DNA from: Lentisphaeria bacterium
Lineage (GTDB): Bacteria; Verrucomicrobiota; Lentisphaeria; Victivallales; UBA1829
Assembly (NCBI GenBank): GCA_017540385.1
Contig: JAFYBD010000115.1
Span: 1-5,677, forward strand
Length of the DNA stretch: 5,677 nucleotides
Reading direction: 5' to 3'
Shown: positions 1 to 5,677 of the stretch, in pieces
Layout of the letters: every line of letters begins with the position of its first letter
Position numbering within the stretch: the stretch's first letter is position 1
Program-made: the position numbers and the translations under genes
Notes under the pieces: generated by a model
Databases searched by the model: none
Told to the model about the DNA's origin: nothing
Seen by the model: only the letters and a program-made list of their open reading frames with translations

Positions 1-2039
1 GGCAGGACACCTCCAACGGACGCGACCTGCTGGTGCTGTTCGACGTCTCCCGCAGCATGCTCTCCGACGCCGTGAAGCCGAGCCGCATGGACCACGCGAA
101 ATGGCTCGTGCGCGAAATCGTGAAGAAGAATCCGGGCGACCGCTTCGGCCTCATCGCGTTCGCGGGCGAGTCGTTCCTGATCTGTCCCCTCACGGTCGAC
201 CGCACCAGTTTCATCCAGCTCGTCGACGACCTCGACACGGACACGATCCCGGTCGGCGGCACCAATGTCCAGCTCGCGCTCGAGGAAGCCGTGCAGGCGT
301 TCAAGGGCGCGCAGGGCATGCACAAAGCCGTGATCCTCGTGACCGACGGCGACGAGCTCACCGGACGCGGCGCATCGGTCGTCGGCGACCTCGCCAAAGC
401 GCAGATACCCGTCCTCGCAGTCGGCGTGGGCGACCCCTCCAATCCCGCCGTCATCCGCGTGAAGGACGAACGCGGCCAGCTCCGCGTCCTCACCGACCGC
501 GAGGGCAACCCGGTGAAAAGCCCCCTGAACGAACCCCAGCTGACCGAACTTGCGCGCAGGACCGGCGGCATGTACGTCCGTTCCACCGCGGCGTTCAGCG
601 GCGTCGACGAACTCGAAACCCGCATCAAAATGCTCGACCGGAAGGAGAGCGAGGACTCCGTCTCCATGTTCCGCCCAATCGAACGCCCCGCCTATCCGCT
701 CGCGGCCGCCCTCTTCCTCCTCGCGCTCTTCTTCTGCGTCTCGGAGACGCGTCCCCGCACCGTGCAGACGTTGCTCGCGGTCGCGGCGTTGTTCTGTCTC
801 GGATTCCAGCCCGAACTCCGTGCTCAGCAGGCCGCTCAGGCCGTCCAGCCGGTCCCCGTCCAGGGGCAGGCCGCGACGGTCCCGGATCCGGGCGAGGAGA
901 CCGAAGCGCCGGAACCCGAACCGCTCCGGTCTGCCTCCGAACTCTACAATCTCGGGCTCGATCAGCAGCAGGTGGAGCATGACGACGAGAAAGCCAGGTC
1001 GTTCTACGAACGCGCCATCGCCGCTTCCGAGAAGGATCCGCTGGTGCGCGCGTCCGCCTATCAGAACATCGGCGTGATCTCCCACCTCGACGCCCGGACC
1101 GGGCTTCAGGACGCCATGCAGAAACTTCAGGCGCAGGACCTCGATGGCGCGGAGAAAGGCGTCGGCGAGGCGTTGACCGTGCTGAACCGTGCGGAAGACC
1201 TCTACCGCGAGAGCATGCGGTCGCACTCCGGCGACGCGTCCGTCATTCGCAATCAGCAGCTTCTTCTGGCCGACCGCAAGCAGGCCGAGGAACTCAAAAA
1301 ACAGATCGAGGAGCTCAAGAAGCTCATGGAGCAGGCGCGTCAGCAGACCCAGCAGGCCCACGATCAGCAGCAGCAGGAAAACCAGCAGAATCAGCAGGAC
1401 CAACAGCAGCAACAGCAGTCCGGCGAACAGGATCAACAGCAGCAGGATCAGCAGCAGTCCGATGACCAGCAGCAATCCGGCGAACAAAATCAACAGCAGC
1501 AGGATCAGCAGCAGTCCGATGAGCAGCAGCAATCCGGCGAACAAAATCAGCAGCAGGATCAGCAGCAGTCCGCACAGGACAGCGCGAGCCAGGCCGAACA
1601 GGCCGTTTCCGAGCTGGAGCAGAAGGCTTCCGAGATGAATCAGGAACGCCAGCAGCAGGCCGCTCAGCAGGCGAAGGAAGAGATTCAGAAAGCCCGCGAG
1701 GAACAGGAGCGCGGCAACGGCGAGAAGGCCGAGGAGCATCTGAAGAACGCGCTCGACCAGCTCTCGCAGAATCAGCAGCCCCAGCAGGACCGGCAGGAAG
1801 ACGGCGACTCCGGCGAGCAGGATCAACAGCAGCAGGAGCAGTCCGGCGAACAGGAACAGCAGCCCGCGGAGCCGCGTCAGGAATCCGCCCAGGAGGCCCC
1901 GCAGGACCAGGGCGACATGGACAAACAGCAGGCCGAGGCCATTCTCAATATGATGTCGAAGGATGAGCTCGATTTCAAGGATGCGAACCAGACTCGCCAG
2001 AGCGGCCGCCTGAACAATTATGTGGAAAAGGATTGGTGA
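1..2039 (+). CDS. batB: BatB-BatC fusion protein (VWA + TPR + Gln-rich tail), 5' partial
   Basis: The gene runs in from the left; the first whole codon is at base 3, giving 678 visible residues (numbered from there). The GTG at 33 is not a real start, because it lies inside a VWA beta-strand. Residues about 8-217 form a von Willebrand A domain with a complete metal site: D14-x-S16-x-S18 (DVSRSM, the form I associate with BatB rather than BatA), T87 in GGTN, and D115 in TDGDE. Two hydrophobic segments follow (about 232-247 and 254-268) with an Arg-containing loop between them, so both the VWA and the following region should be outside the cytoplasm. Residues about 310-415 are TPR-like (ELYNLGL, ARSFYERAI, AYQNIGV), then a coiled coil (423-446), a Gln-rich repeat tract, a second helical stretch (about 528-590) and more Gln-rich sequence. 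The C-terminus ends in VEKDW, which I recall from BatC-like proteins. The N-terminal BatB membrane segments lie outside the window. Role: envelope-associated Bat complex, molecular function not settled. Identification as a Bat VWA/TPR protein is firm; the B versus A label is less so. Confidence 0.93.
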   Translation, partial: QDTSNGRDLLVLFDVSRSMLSDAVKPSRMDHAKWLVREIVKKNPGDRFGLIAFAGESFLICPLTVDRTSFIQLVDDLDTDTIPVGGTNVQLALEEAVQAFKGAQGMHKAVILVTDGDELTGRGASVVGDLAKAQIPVLAVGVGDPSNPAVIRVKDERGQLRVLTDREGNPVKSPLNEPQLTELARRTGGMYVRSTAAFSGVDELETRIKMLDRKESEDSVSMFRPIERPAYPLAAALFLLALFFCVSETRPRTVQTLLAVAALFCLGFQPELRAQQAAQAVQPVPVQGQAATVPDPGEETEAPEPEPLRSASELYNLGLDQQQVEHDDEKARSFYERAIAASEKDPLVRASAYQNIGVISHLDARTGLQDAMQKLQAQDLDGAEKGVGEALTVLNRAEDLYRESMRSHSGDASVIRNQQLLLADRKQAEELKKQIEELKKLMEQARQQTQQAHDQQQQENQQNQQDQQQQQQSGEQDQQQQDQQQSDDQQQSGEQNQQQQDQQQSDEQQQSGEQNQQQDQQQSAQDSASQAEQAVSELEQKASEMNQERQQQAAQQAKEEIQKAREEQERGNGEKAEEHLKNALDQLSQNQQPQQDRQEDGDSGEQDQQQQEQSGEQEQQPAEPRQESAQEAPQDQGDMDKQQAEAILNMMSKDELDFKDANQTRQSGRLNNYVEKDW
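1419..1571 (+). repeat. 57-bp in-frame tandem repeat encoding Gln-rich units
   Basis: Inside batB/C, two full 57-bp units (1419-1475 and 1476-1532) encode 19 residues each, starting SGEQ and carrying DQQQSD. They differ at 3 of 57 bases. A third, partial unit (1533-1571) follows the same pattern for 13 codons but lacks one glutamine codon. A related degenerate SGEQ-type block returns at about 1809-1862. Unit length and the missing codon are all multiples of three, so copy-number change would keep the reading frame. The tract connects two helical/coiled-coil stretches and is probably a flexible spacer outside the membrane; that function is inferred. Confidence 0.9.
2024..2032 (+). promoter_or_regulatory. 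Ribosome binding site deciding the batD start
   Basis: A purine-rich GGAAAAGGA, lying inside the last codons of batB/C, ends 11 nt before the ATG at 2044. It is somewhat far but is the only Shine-Dalgarno-like sequence nearby. The in-frame ATG at 2020 has no such sequence upstream (it is preceded by TGAACAATT), and neither does the ATG at 2059. This favours 2044 as the start. Confidence 0.5.
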
Positions 2040-2043
2040 CGCC

Positions 2044-4605
2044 ATGTACCTGCAAACGATGTTCGCCCGCATCTTCACATTCGCATTTCTCTTCATCGCT
2101 CTGACCGCCTCCGCCGTCGACCTGAACGTGTCGGTCCAGCCGCGCAACCTCACCGTGGGCATGCGCGGCTATGTCGAGATCTCGGCGGAGGACGTGAGCC
2201 GTCTTCAGCTCCGGCAGTCGCCTCCGCGCATGGACGGCATCGAGTGGACCAGCGGCATCTCCAGCGGCTCGAGCATGTCGATCATCAACGGCGTCACGAC
2301 CTCCAAGTTCACCCTCCGCGTCCCGTTCACGGCGCGCGAGGAGGGCGAATACACGATCCCGTCGCTCGAGGTCGTCGTGAACGGCAATTCGCGCCAGCCG
2401 GAAAAGACGCAGCCGGTCAAGGTCAAAGTCGGGCCCGCACCCAAGCTCGACCAGGCGCAGGCGTCCGGCAGCCGCCCGGTCTTCGCGAACATGACTTTCC
2501 CGGGCTCGGAGAAAGGCACGCCGTCGTTCTGGGTCGGCGAGGAGATCCCGCTTCAGCTCTCGATCTACGTGCGGTCGCCGTACGACCTCACGCTCGCGAA
2601 CTACCCGGACATCACGCCGTCGAACAGCAAGATCACGATCCGGTTCCACGACTACCGGAAAGTCAATCCCGACGCGCCGAATTTCGAGTCCGTCTCCAGC
2701 CACAACCAGCGCATCAGCGGCGCGGCATACACCGTGTACCAGTTCGACACGAAGTTCCGCGCGCTCTCAGCCGGGCAGTTCCAGCTCAAATCCGAGACCA
2801 GCGTGGTCCTGCGTGACGAACGCGATTTCTTCGGTCTCGACTCCACACGCGGCTCCCTCGCGGCGACCTCGCCCGAGATCACGGTCAAGCCGCTTCCGCC
2901 CGCTCCGGCCGACGCCCCGTACGTGGGCCTGCTCGGCGACTGGAAGGTCGAGGCGTCCGTCTCGCCCGGCCCCTACCGCGTCGGCGAGCCCATGAGCCTG
3001 AAGATCAATTTCACCGGCGGCGAGCAGTCCGAGATGCTGAACATGCCGAAGATCGAACCGGAGCATTTCCGGGCGTATCCGCCTGAAACGCGCGAGACCG
3101 CGTCCGGCATCTCCGTGAACTGCATCCTGATCCCCGTCGACGAGGGCGACTGGAGCGTGCCGTTCGTCTGCTCCACGTTCGATGCCGCGACCGGCAAATA
3201 TGTGCCGTACCGGTTCGAACAGACCGTGCACGTGGACAAGGCGGCGGCGGGCGTGGCCTCGATCCCCGCCGGGGCCGCCATCGTGAACGCCGATCCGGCC
3301 GCCGTACCCTCCGGGACGTCCGCGCCGACCCCGGAAAGCATCCTGTATCTCCATGACGAGAACGACGGCGGGCGCGTGTCCCTGCCGCTGATCCTGAACG
3401 CATTGTGGATTTCGCTCGGGCTCCTGCTCGTCGGCGGCATCTTCGCCGGAGCGAGCGCGGCCGTCTGTGCCCGCAGACGCGCCCTCGAATCCGACCCCGC
3501 CGCACGCAGACGCATGGCCGCCCGGGCCCGTCGCGGAGCGCTGGCGTCGGCCATCGAAAAAACGCCTCCGGGCGAGCTCCCGGACAAGGTCGGAGCCGAT
3601 CTGAGCGCGTTCTTCAACGACATGCTCGACCTGCCGCCGGGGACCGCGCTCGGCGAATCCGCCGCACGCGTGAAGGAGACTTCGCCCGAGCTCGGCCGCC
3701 AGCTGGAGGACCTCGCGAACACCGCGTGGATGCCGTCGCTCCGAAGCGAACTCAACGAGAAATTCCGCAAGCAGCTCGCGTCCGCCGTGCGCAGGTTCGG
3801 CGCGTTCGCGGTCATCCTGCTCGCGCTCTGCTTCGCCCTGACCGCAAACACCGTATCCGCCGAGGACGCCGCGCCGCTGCCGACGACCCCGGACGAGGCG
3901 AAGACGGCCTACGACGCCGGGCAGTTCCAGCAGGCGCTGGACTACTACGCCTCGAAGATCGACCCGCGGCACGTTTCGCCCGCGCTGCTGTACAACATGG
4001 GGAACTGCTTCTACCAGCTCGGCGATTTCCCGCGCGCCCTGGTCTGCTACGAACGCGCCAGGCACCTCCAGCCGCGCGACTCCGACGTGACCGGAAACCT
4101 CGAGCTCACGCGCCGGAAACTGCTGCTGCCCGCGAAATACCGCGTGGAATCGCCTGCGGATTTCCTGAAGGCGGCGCGCGATTTCCTGCGTTCGGACGAA
4201 TGGCTGATCGGCTGTGCGGCGGGCCTGATGCTGCTCCTGATCGGACTCGGACTTTACTTCCGTTCGGGCACAGGGCTCTGGCAATGGCCGTTCTACGCTG
4301 GCGTGGCCGTCACCGTGCTGTGTTCCGCCGCGCTCATCGCGAAAGCCGCGGCCGACGACCCGGCGCGCGAGGCCATCGTGATCGTGCGGAACACCCCGCT
4401 GTACAGCCTGCCGTCGGCGGAATCCGGCCGCGTGGAACAGTACCTGAAAGCCGGTGCGGAAGTCTCCATCGAGGAGAACCGCATGGACTGGGTACGTGTA
4501 CGGCTGGAGAACAACGACGAAGGCTGGGTCCGGGGTTCCTCTCTGGCGCAGCTCTGGAGCAGTTCGCCCGGCGATCTGGCGGTGCGCCCGGAAACGCCGC
4601 AGTAA
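2044..4605 (+). CDS. batD: BatD-BatE fusion protein (oxygen-tolerance domain + TPR + SH3-like)
   Basis: 853 residues from the ATG at 2044, chosen because it gives a clean signal peptide (hydrophobic core 10-20, cleavage likely after TASA, residue 24). An in-frame ATG at 2020 would add 8 residues and overlap batB/C. Residues about 25-445 are the BatD ectodomain: beta-rich, Ig-like segments, the first (25-130) with the GEYTIP motif ahead of a basic strand, another starting near 293 (GDWKVEASVSPGPYRVGEP). A membrane span (449-474) is followed by a strongly basic stop-transfer stretch (R477-R479 and on) and a helical cytoplasmic part (about 480-582). A second hydrophobic segment (585-606) ends in VSA-ED, exactly like a signal peptide, and leads into the BatE half: TPR (about 616-690; ALLYNMGNCFYQLGDFPRAL), a membrane hairpin (720-739, 748-766) and a C-terminal SH3-like domain (about 776-840; DWVRV, EGWV). 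BatD and BatE are normally separate; here one uninterrupted frame joins them. There is no ribosome binding site or ATG at the joint to suggest internal initiation. Presumed partner of the upstream VWA/TPR protein in the inner membrane. Confidence 0.92.
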   Translation: MYLQTMFARIFTFAFLFIALTASAVDLNVSVQPRNLTVGMRGYVEISAEDVSRLQLRQSPPRMDGIEWTSGISSGSSMSIINGVTTSKFTLRVPFTAREEGEYTIPSLEVVVNGNSRQPEKTQPVKVKVGPAPKLDQAQASGSRPVFANMTFPGSEKGTPSFWVGEEIPLQLSIYVRSPYDLTLANYPDITPSNSKITIRFHDYRKVNPDAPNFESVSSHNQRISGAAYTVYQFDTKFRALSAGQFQLKSETSVVLRDERDFFGLDSTRGSLAATSPEITVKPLPPAPADAPYVGLLGDWKVEASVSPGPYRVGEPMSLKINFTGGEQSEMLNMPKIEPEHFRAYPPETRETASGISVNCILIPVDEGDWSVPFVCSTFDAATGKYVPYRFEQTVHVDKAAAGVASIPAGAAIVNADPAAVPSGTSAPTPESILYLHDENDGGRVSLPLILNALWISLGLLLVGGIFAGASAAVCARRRALESDPAARRRMAARARRGALASAIEKTPPGELPDKVGADLSAFFNDMLDLPPGTALGESAARVKETSPELGRQLEDLANTAWMPSLRSELNEKFRKQLASAVRRFGAFAVILLALCFALTANTVSAEDAAPLPTTPDEAKTAYDAGQFQQALDYYASKIDPRHVSPALLYNMGNCFYQLGDFPRALVCYERARHLQPRDSDVTGNLELTRRKLLLPAKYRVESPADFLKAARDFLRSDEWLIGCAAGLMLLLIGLGLYFRSGTGLWQWPFYAGVAVTVLCSAALIAKAAADDPAREAIVIVRNTPLYSLPSAESGRVEQYLKAGAEVSIEENRMDWVRVRLENNDEGWVRGSSLAQLWSSSPGDLAVRPETPQ

Positions 4606-4638
4606 CCGCCCGGCTTCACGTTCGATTTCAAGTTCAAA

Positions 4639-4645
4639 AAGGAGG
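4639..4645 (+). promoter_or_regulatory. Strong Shine-Dalgarno for the 214-aa gene
   Basis: AAGGAGG, within the run AAAAAGGAGGGGG, lies 6 nt before the ATG at 4652. It fixes that start over any upstream in-frame codon. It sits in the 46-nt gap after batD/E, so this gene can be translated independently even if co-transcribed. Confidence 0.85.
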
Positions 4646-4651
4646 GGGAAT

Positions 4652-5296
4652 ATGAAACATTTCATCCTGGCCGTCGTTCTGGCGGCCGTCTGCCTTGTGT
4701 CTTCGGCCGCGCCGCAATCGGATTTCGTGGTGAAGCTGCTGGACGGCACGATTCTGGAGAACGCCACGATCGACAATCTCTCGGGCTCGCGCATGCTCGT
4801 GACCGGACGGTTGCCGGACGGAAGCATCACGACGAAGACCGTGAGCTTCGCCGACCTCACGCCGGAATCGCGCGACGCGATCATGTGGAAGATGCGGGAC
4901 CGGCTGCTGCTGGACTCGAAACCCGGCTGGTTTTTCTCCGGCCCCGCCGCCGCAAACAACGATCTCCCGCCCGTGAACGGTTCGCCGTGGGGGATCACGG
5001 TCCCGAAGGACGCGCCGATCGTCCTGCCGGGTGCGCCGGGGCGGATCACGCTCACCTCCATCACGGAGCTCACGAACGGCACGCTCGGCTGGGCGGCCTC
5101 GTGGGACGGCGGTCTGCTCGCGCAGCCGCAGGAATTCGGCCGCATCTACGTGTACGGCGTAATGCTGCTCCAGGGGACGTCGTGGATGGGAAACGTGTAT
5201 CCCACGCACCGGAGCATCTGGTGGCGTGGCAGTTATTATCCCTGTTTCGCGACGACGCCCGATCTGGCGAAGCGCATCAACGAGGCCGCAATGTGA
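4652..5296 (+). CDS. Secreted/periplasmic protein of unknown function with PVC-type DGT...F.DL.PE.R motif
   Basis: 214 residues. The N-terminus MKHFILAVVLAAVCLVSSA is a typical signal peptide with likely cleavage after A19. Cys14 lacks a good lipobox (Val before it), so a lipoprotein is unlikely. Residues 31-80 (LLDGTILENATIDNL, then VSFADLTPESRDAI) resemble a short beta-rich motif often seen at the N-terminus of exported proteins in Verrucomicrobia and relatives, where a 'G-x-x-x-x-N-V/A' strand is followed by 'I/V-x-F-x-x-L-P-x-x-x-R'. This comparison is from memory. The rest (about 85-214) is Gly/Pro/Trp-rich, probably beta-structured, with W-rich patches (GWAASWDGG, SIWWRGSYYP) and a single mature cysteine, C198. 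I do not recognise that part. It follows batD/E by 46 nt on the same strand and is exported to the compartment where the Bat domains are predicted to lie, so it could be a Bat partner or simply a read-through neighbour. No enzymatic motif is visible. Confidence 0.87.
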   Translation: MKHFILAVVLAAVCLVSSAAPQSDFVVKLLDGTILENATIDNLSGSRMLVTGRLPDGSITTKTVSFADLTPESRDAIMWKMRDRLLLDSKPGWFFSGPAAANNDLPPVNGSPWGITVPKDAPIVLPGAPGRITLTSITELTNGTLGWAASWDGGLLAQPQEFGRIYVYGVMLLQGTSWMGNVYPTHRSIWWRGSYYPCFATTPDLAKRINEAAM

Positions 5297-5301
5297 AAGC
5301 A

Positions 5302-5330
5302 CGGGCGCCCGCATGAGCTCGAACCGCCCG
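5302..5330 (+). terminator. GC-rich inverted repeat, weak terminator candidate
   Basis: CGGGCG (5302-5307) and CGCCCG (5325-5330) can pair as a 6-bp stem with a 17-nt loop, just after the stop codon at 5296. The 5' part is also a self-palindrome (CGGGCGCCCG, 5302-5311). There is no U-tract after the stem, so it is not a canonical intrinsic terminator. Its position at the end of the presumed bat operon is the main argument. Confidence 0.3.
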
Positions 5331-5335
5331 GAAAG

Positions 5336-5361
5336 AGCGTTAATGACGTTTGTTTAACGTT
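5336..5361. repeat. AT-rich inverted repeat (CGTTAA/TTAACG)
   Basis: CGTTAA (5338-5343) and TTAACG (5354-5359) are perfect inverted copies separated by 10 nt. One G-T and one A-T pair outside would extend the stem to 8 bp (5336-5343 with 5354-5361). A nested ACGTT/AACGT pair (5346-5350, 5356-5360) offers an alternative fold. It lies at the left edge of an AT-rich island (5340-5378, only 7 G/C in 39 bases), upstream of the promoter at 5412. It could be a regulator site or part of a transcript end; I cannot tell which. Confidence 0.45.
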
Positions 5362-5411
5362 ATATTATCATAAAAAAAGCGCCGTTTCGCGGACAATCGC
5401 CGGAAAGCGTC

Positions 5412-5440
5412 TTGAAAACGGCTTGTTTTCATGCTATATT
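5412..5440 (+). promoter_or_regulatory. Sigma70-type promoter of the last gene
   Basis: The -35 TTGAAA (5412-5417) and -10 TATATT (5435-5440) are separated by exactly 17 nt. TG at 5432-5433 with one base before the -10 makes it an extended -10. The expected start of transcription is around 5446-5448, leaving a leader of about 40 nt before the ATG at 5488. The AT-rich island just upstream could help polymerase binding. Sequence match and spacing are seen; activity and the sigma factor are inferred. Confidence 0.75.
5413..5431. promoter_or_regulatory. Operator-like palindrome between -35 and -10
   Basis: TGAAAAC (5413-5419) and GTTTTCA (5425-5431) are perfect 7-bp inverted arms around a 5-nt centre (GGCTT). 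The site overlaps the -35 box and fills the promoter spacer, where a bound repressor would block polymerase. I cannot assign a regulator family. Confidence 0.5.
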
Positions 5441-5443
5441 CAC

Positions 5444-5477
5444 CCTTGAAACTCGAGAATGTCAACCTGTTTCAAGG
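5444..5477 (+). promoter_or_regulatory. Inverted repeat over the transcript start, covering the RBS of the last gene
   Basis: CCTTGAAAC (5444-5452) and GTTTCAAGG (5469-5477) are perfect 9-bp inverted arms with a 16-nt loop. The 3' arm contains the AAGG of the Shine-Dalgarno sequence. If the transcript begins at or before about 5444, the full hairpin would hide the ribosome binding site; if it begins at 5448, only about five pairs remain. At the DNA level the same repeat could be an operator at +1. Confidence 0.55.
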
Positions 5478-5479
5478 AG
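5474..5479 (+). promoter_or_regulatory. Shine-Dalgarno of the last gene
   Basis: AAGGAG lies 8 nt before the ATG at 5488. Its first four bases are in the 3' arm of the 9-bp inverted repeat, so access may depend on that fold. Confidence 0.8.
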
Positions 5480-5487
5480 AATACATC

Positions 5488-5677
5488 ATGAAACGCTTTA
5501 TCCTCTGCACGGCACTGATGGCGGCCGCGGCGTTCGCGTCGACCGCATCCGCCCAGGCTCCCGCCCAAGCCCAGCCCCGGGGTCCCGTCTACGCGACACC
5601 GGTCGGGCGTCTGCTCAGCACTCCCCATGAAATGACCATCGCGGTCACCGCCGAAAGCGACGAGTGGTCCGGCACCC
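5488..5677 (+). CDS. Exported protein of unknown function, 3' partial
   Basis: The frame is open from the ATG at 5488 to the right edge (63 whole codons plus one base). A promoter and a good Shine-Dalgarno precede it. The N-terminus MKRFILCTALMAAAAFASTA, followed by SA-QAPAQ, is a signal peptide: two basic residues, an Ala-rich core, and an Ala-x-Ala site after residue 22. Cys7 is too early and lacks a lipobox. The mature start is Ala/Gln/Pro-rich (about 23-30), probably a flexible linker, followed by VYATPVGRLLSTPHEMTIAV, the beginning of a domain I do not recognise. Its signal peptide resembles that of the upstream 214-aa protein only in general type. Its own promoter suggests regulation separate from the bat genes. 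Confidence 0.82.
   Translation, partial: MKRFILCTALMAAAAFASTASAQAPAQAQPRGPVYATPVGRLLSTPHEMTIAVTAESDEWSGT

Noticed and set aside
33..35. GTG at 33 as the start of the VWA gene
   Set aside because: The frame is open to the left edge, and residues before it (GRDLLV) belong to the first beta-strand leading into the metal-binding motif. The true start is outside the window.
1324..1575. Minus-strand open frame of 83 codons with repeating AADPAA units
   Set aside because: It is simply the reverse reading of the Gln-rich tandem repeat; its regularity comes from that repeat.
1329..1600. CRISPR-like array from the regular repeats
   Set aside because: The repeats are contiguous, in frame, coding, and have no unique spacers.
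3405..4655. 416-codon + strand frame inside batD/E
   Set aside because: It is an alternative frame of the BatD-E gene, rich in Arg/Pro/Ala with no domain. The main frame has clear TPR, membrane and SH3 segments over the same bases.
2767..5145. Very long (792-codon) open frame on the minus strand across batD/E and the next gene
   Set aside because: It lies antisense to two well-supported genes. Its translation is Arg/Gly/Val-rich with no recognisable domain, typical of the shadow frame made by strong GC bias at third codon positions.
5338..5366. Second promoter using TATATT at 5361-5366 as a -10
   Set aside because: At 17-nt spacing the -35 would be CGTTAA, a poor match. The promoter at 5412-5440 is clearly better.
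5372..5392. Minus-strand intrinsic terminator: T7 preceded by a GC stretch
   Set aside because: The stem is only about 3 bp, and no gene is seen reading leftwards into it.

Overview
The window is a GC-rich stretch with all genes on the + strand, tightly packed. It holds the 3' part of a Bat (Bacteroides aerotolerance) locus followed by two genes for exported proteins that I cannot name. Four genes are supported: a 5'-truncated BatB-BatC fusion (VWA domain, two membrane segments, TPR region, glutamine-rich tail), a complete BatD-BatE fusion (beta-rich BatD ectodomain, membrane segments, TPR, SH3-like domain), a 214-aa secreted protein, and the first 63 codons of another secreted protein that runs off the right edge.

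Layout. Bases 1-2039 are batB/C; its start, and presumably batA and a moxR-type ATPase gene, lie to the left. batD/E (2044-4605) follows with almost no gap, and an alternative ATG at 2020 would overlap the batB/C stop, so the two are probably translationally coupled. After 46 nt, a gene with a strong Shine-Dalgarno sequence (4652-5296) encodes the 214-aa protein; it may be the last gene of the operon. Bases 5297-5487 are non-coding, with an AT-rich core (about 5340-5378) in otherwise GC-rich DNA. They contain inverted repeats and a good sigma70-type promoter (TTGAAA, 17 nt, extended-10 TGC-TATATT) for the last gene at 5488. That gene is therefore probably a separate transcription unit.

How the genes work together. 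In other bacteria MoxR-BatABCDE systems are envelope-associated, and bat mutants have been linked to aerotolerance or stress phenotypes; the biochemical role is not settled. Here the topology inferred from hydrophobic segments places the VWA, TPR, BatD and SH3 domains all on the outer face of the inner membrane. Four normally separate subunits are carried on two polypeptides. At each fusion joint a signal-peptide-like segment survives as an internal membrane span, which looks like a relic of the formerly separate batC and batE.

Organism. High GC, AGGAG-type ribosome binding sites, fused Bat proteins, and a small-protein motif of the type common in Verrucomicrobia/Lentisphaerae/Planctomycetes (G-T-x-x-x-N-A ... 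V-x-F-x-D-L-x-P-E-x-R) suggest a PVC-group bacterium, perhaps Lentisphaerota or Kiritimatiellota. This is an inference from general resemblance only. I saw no rRNA, tRNA, CRISPR or insertion sequence.
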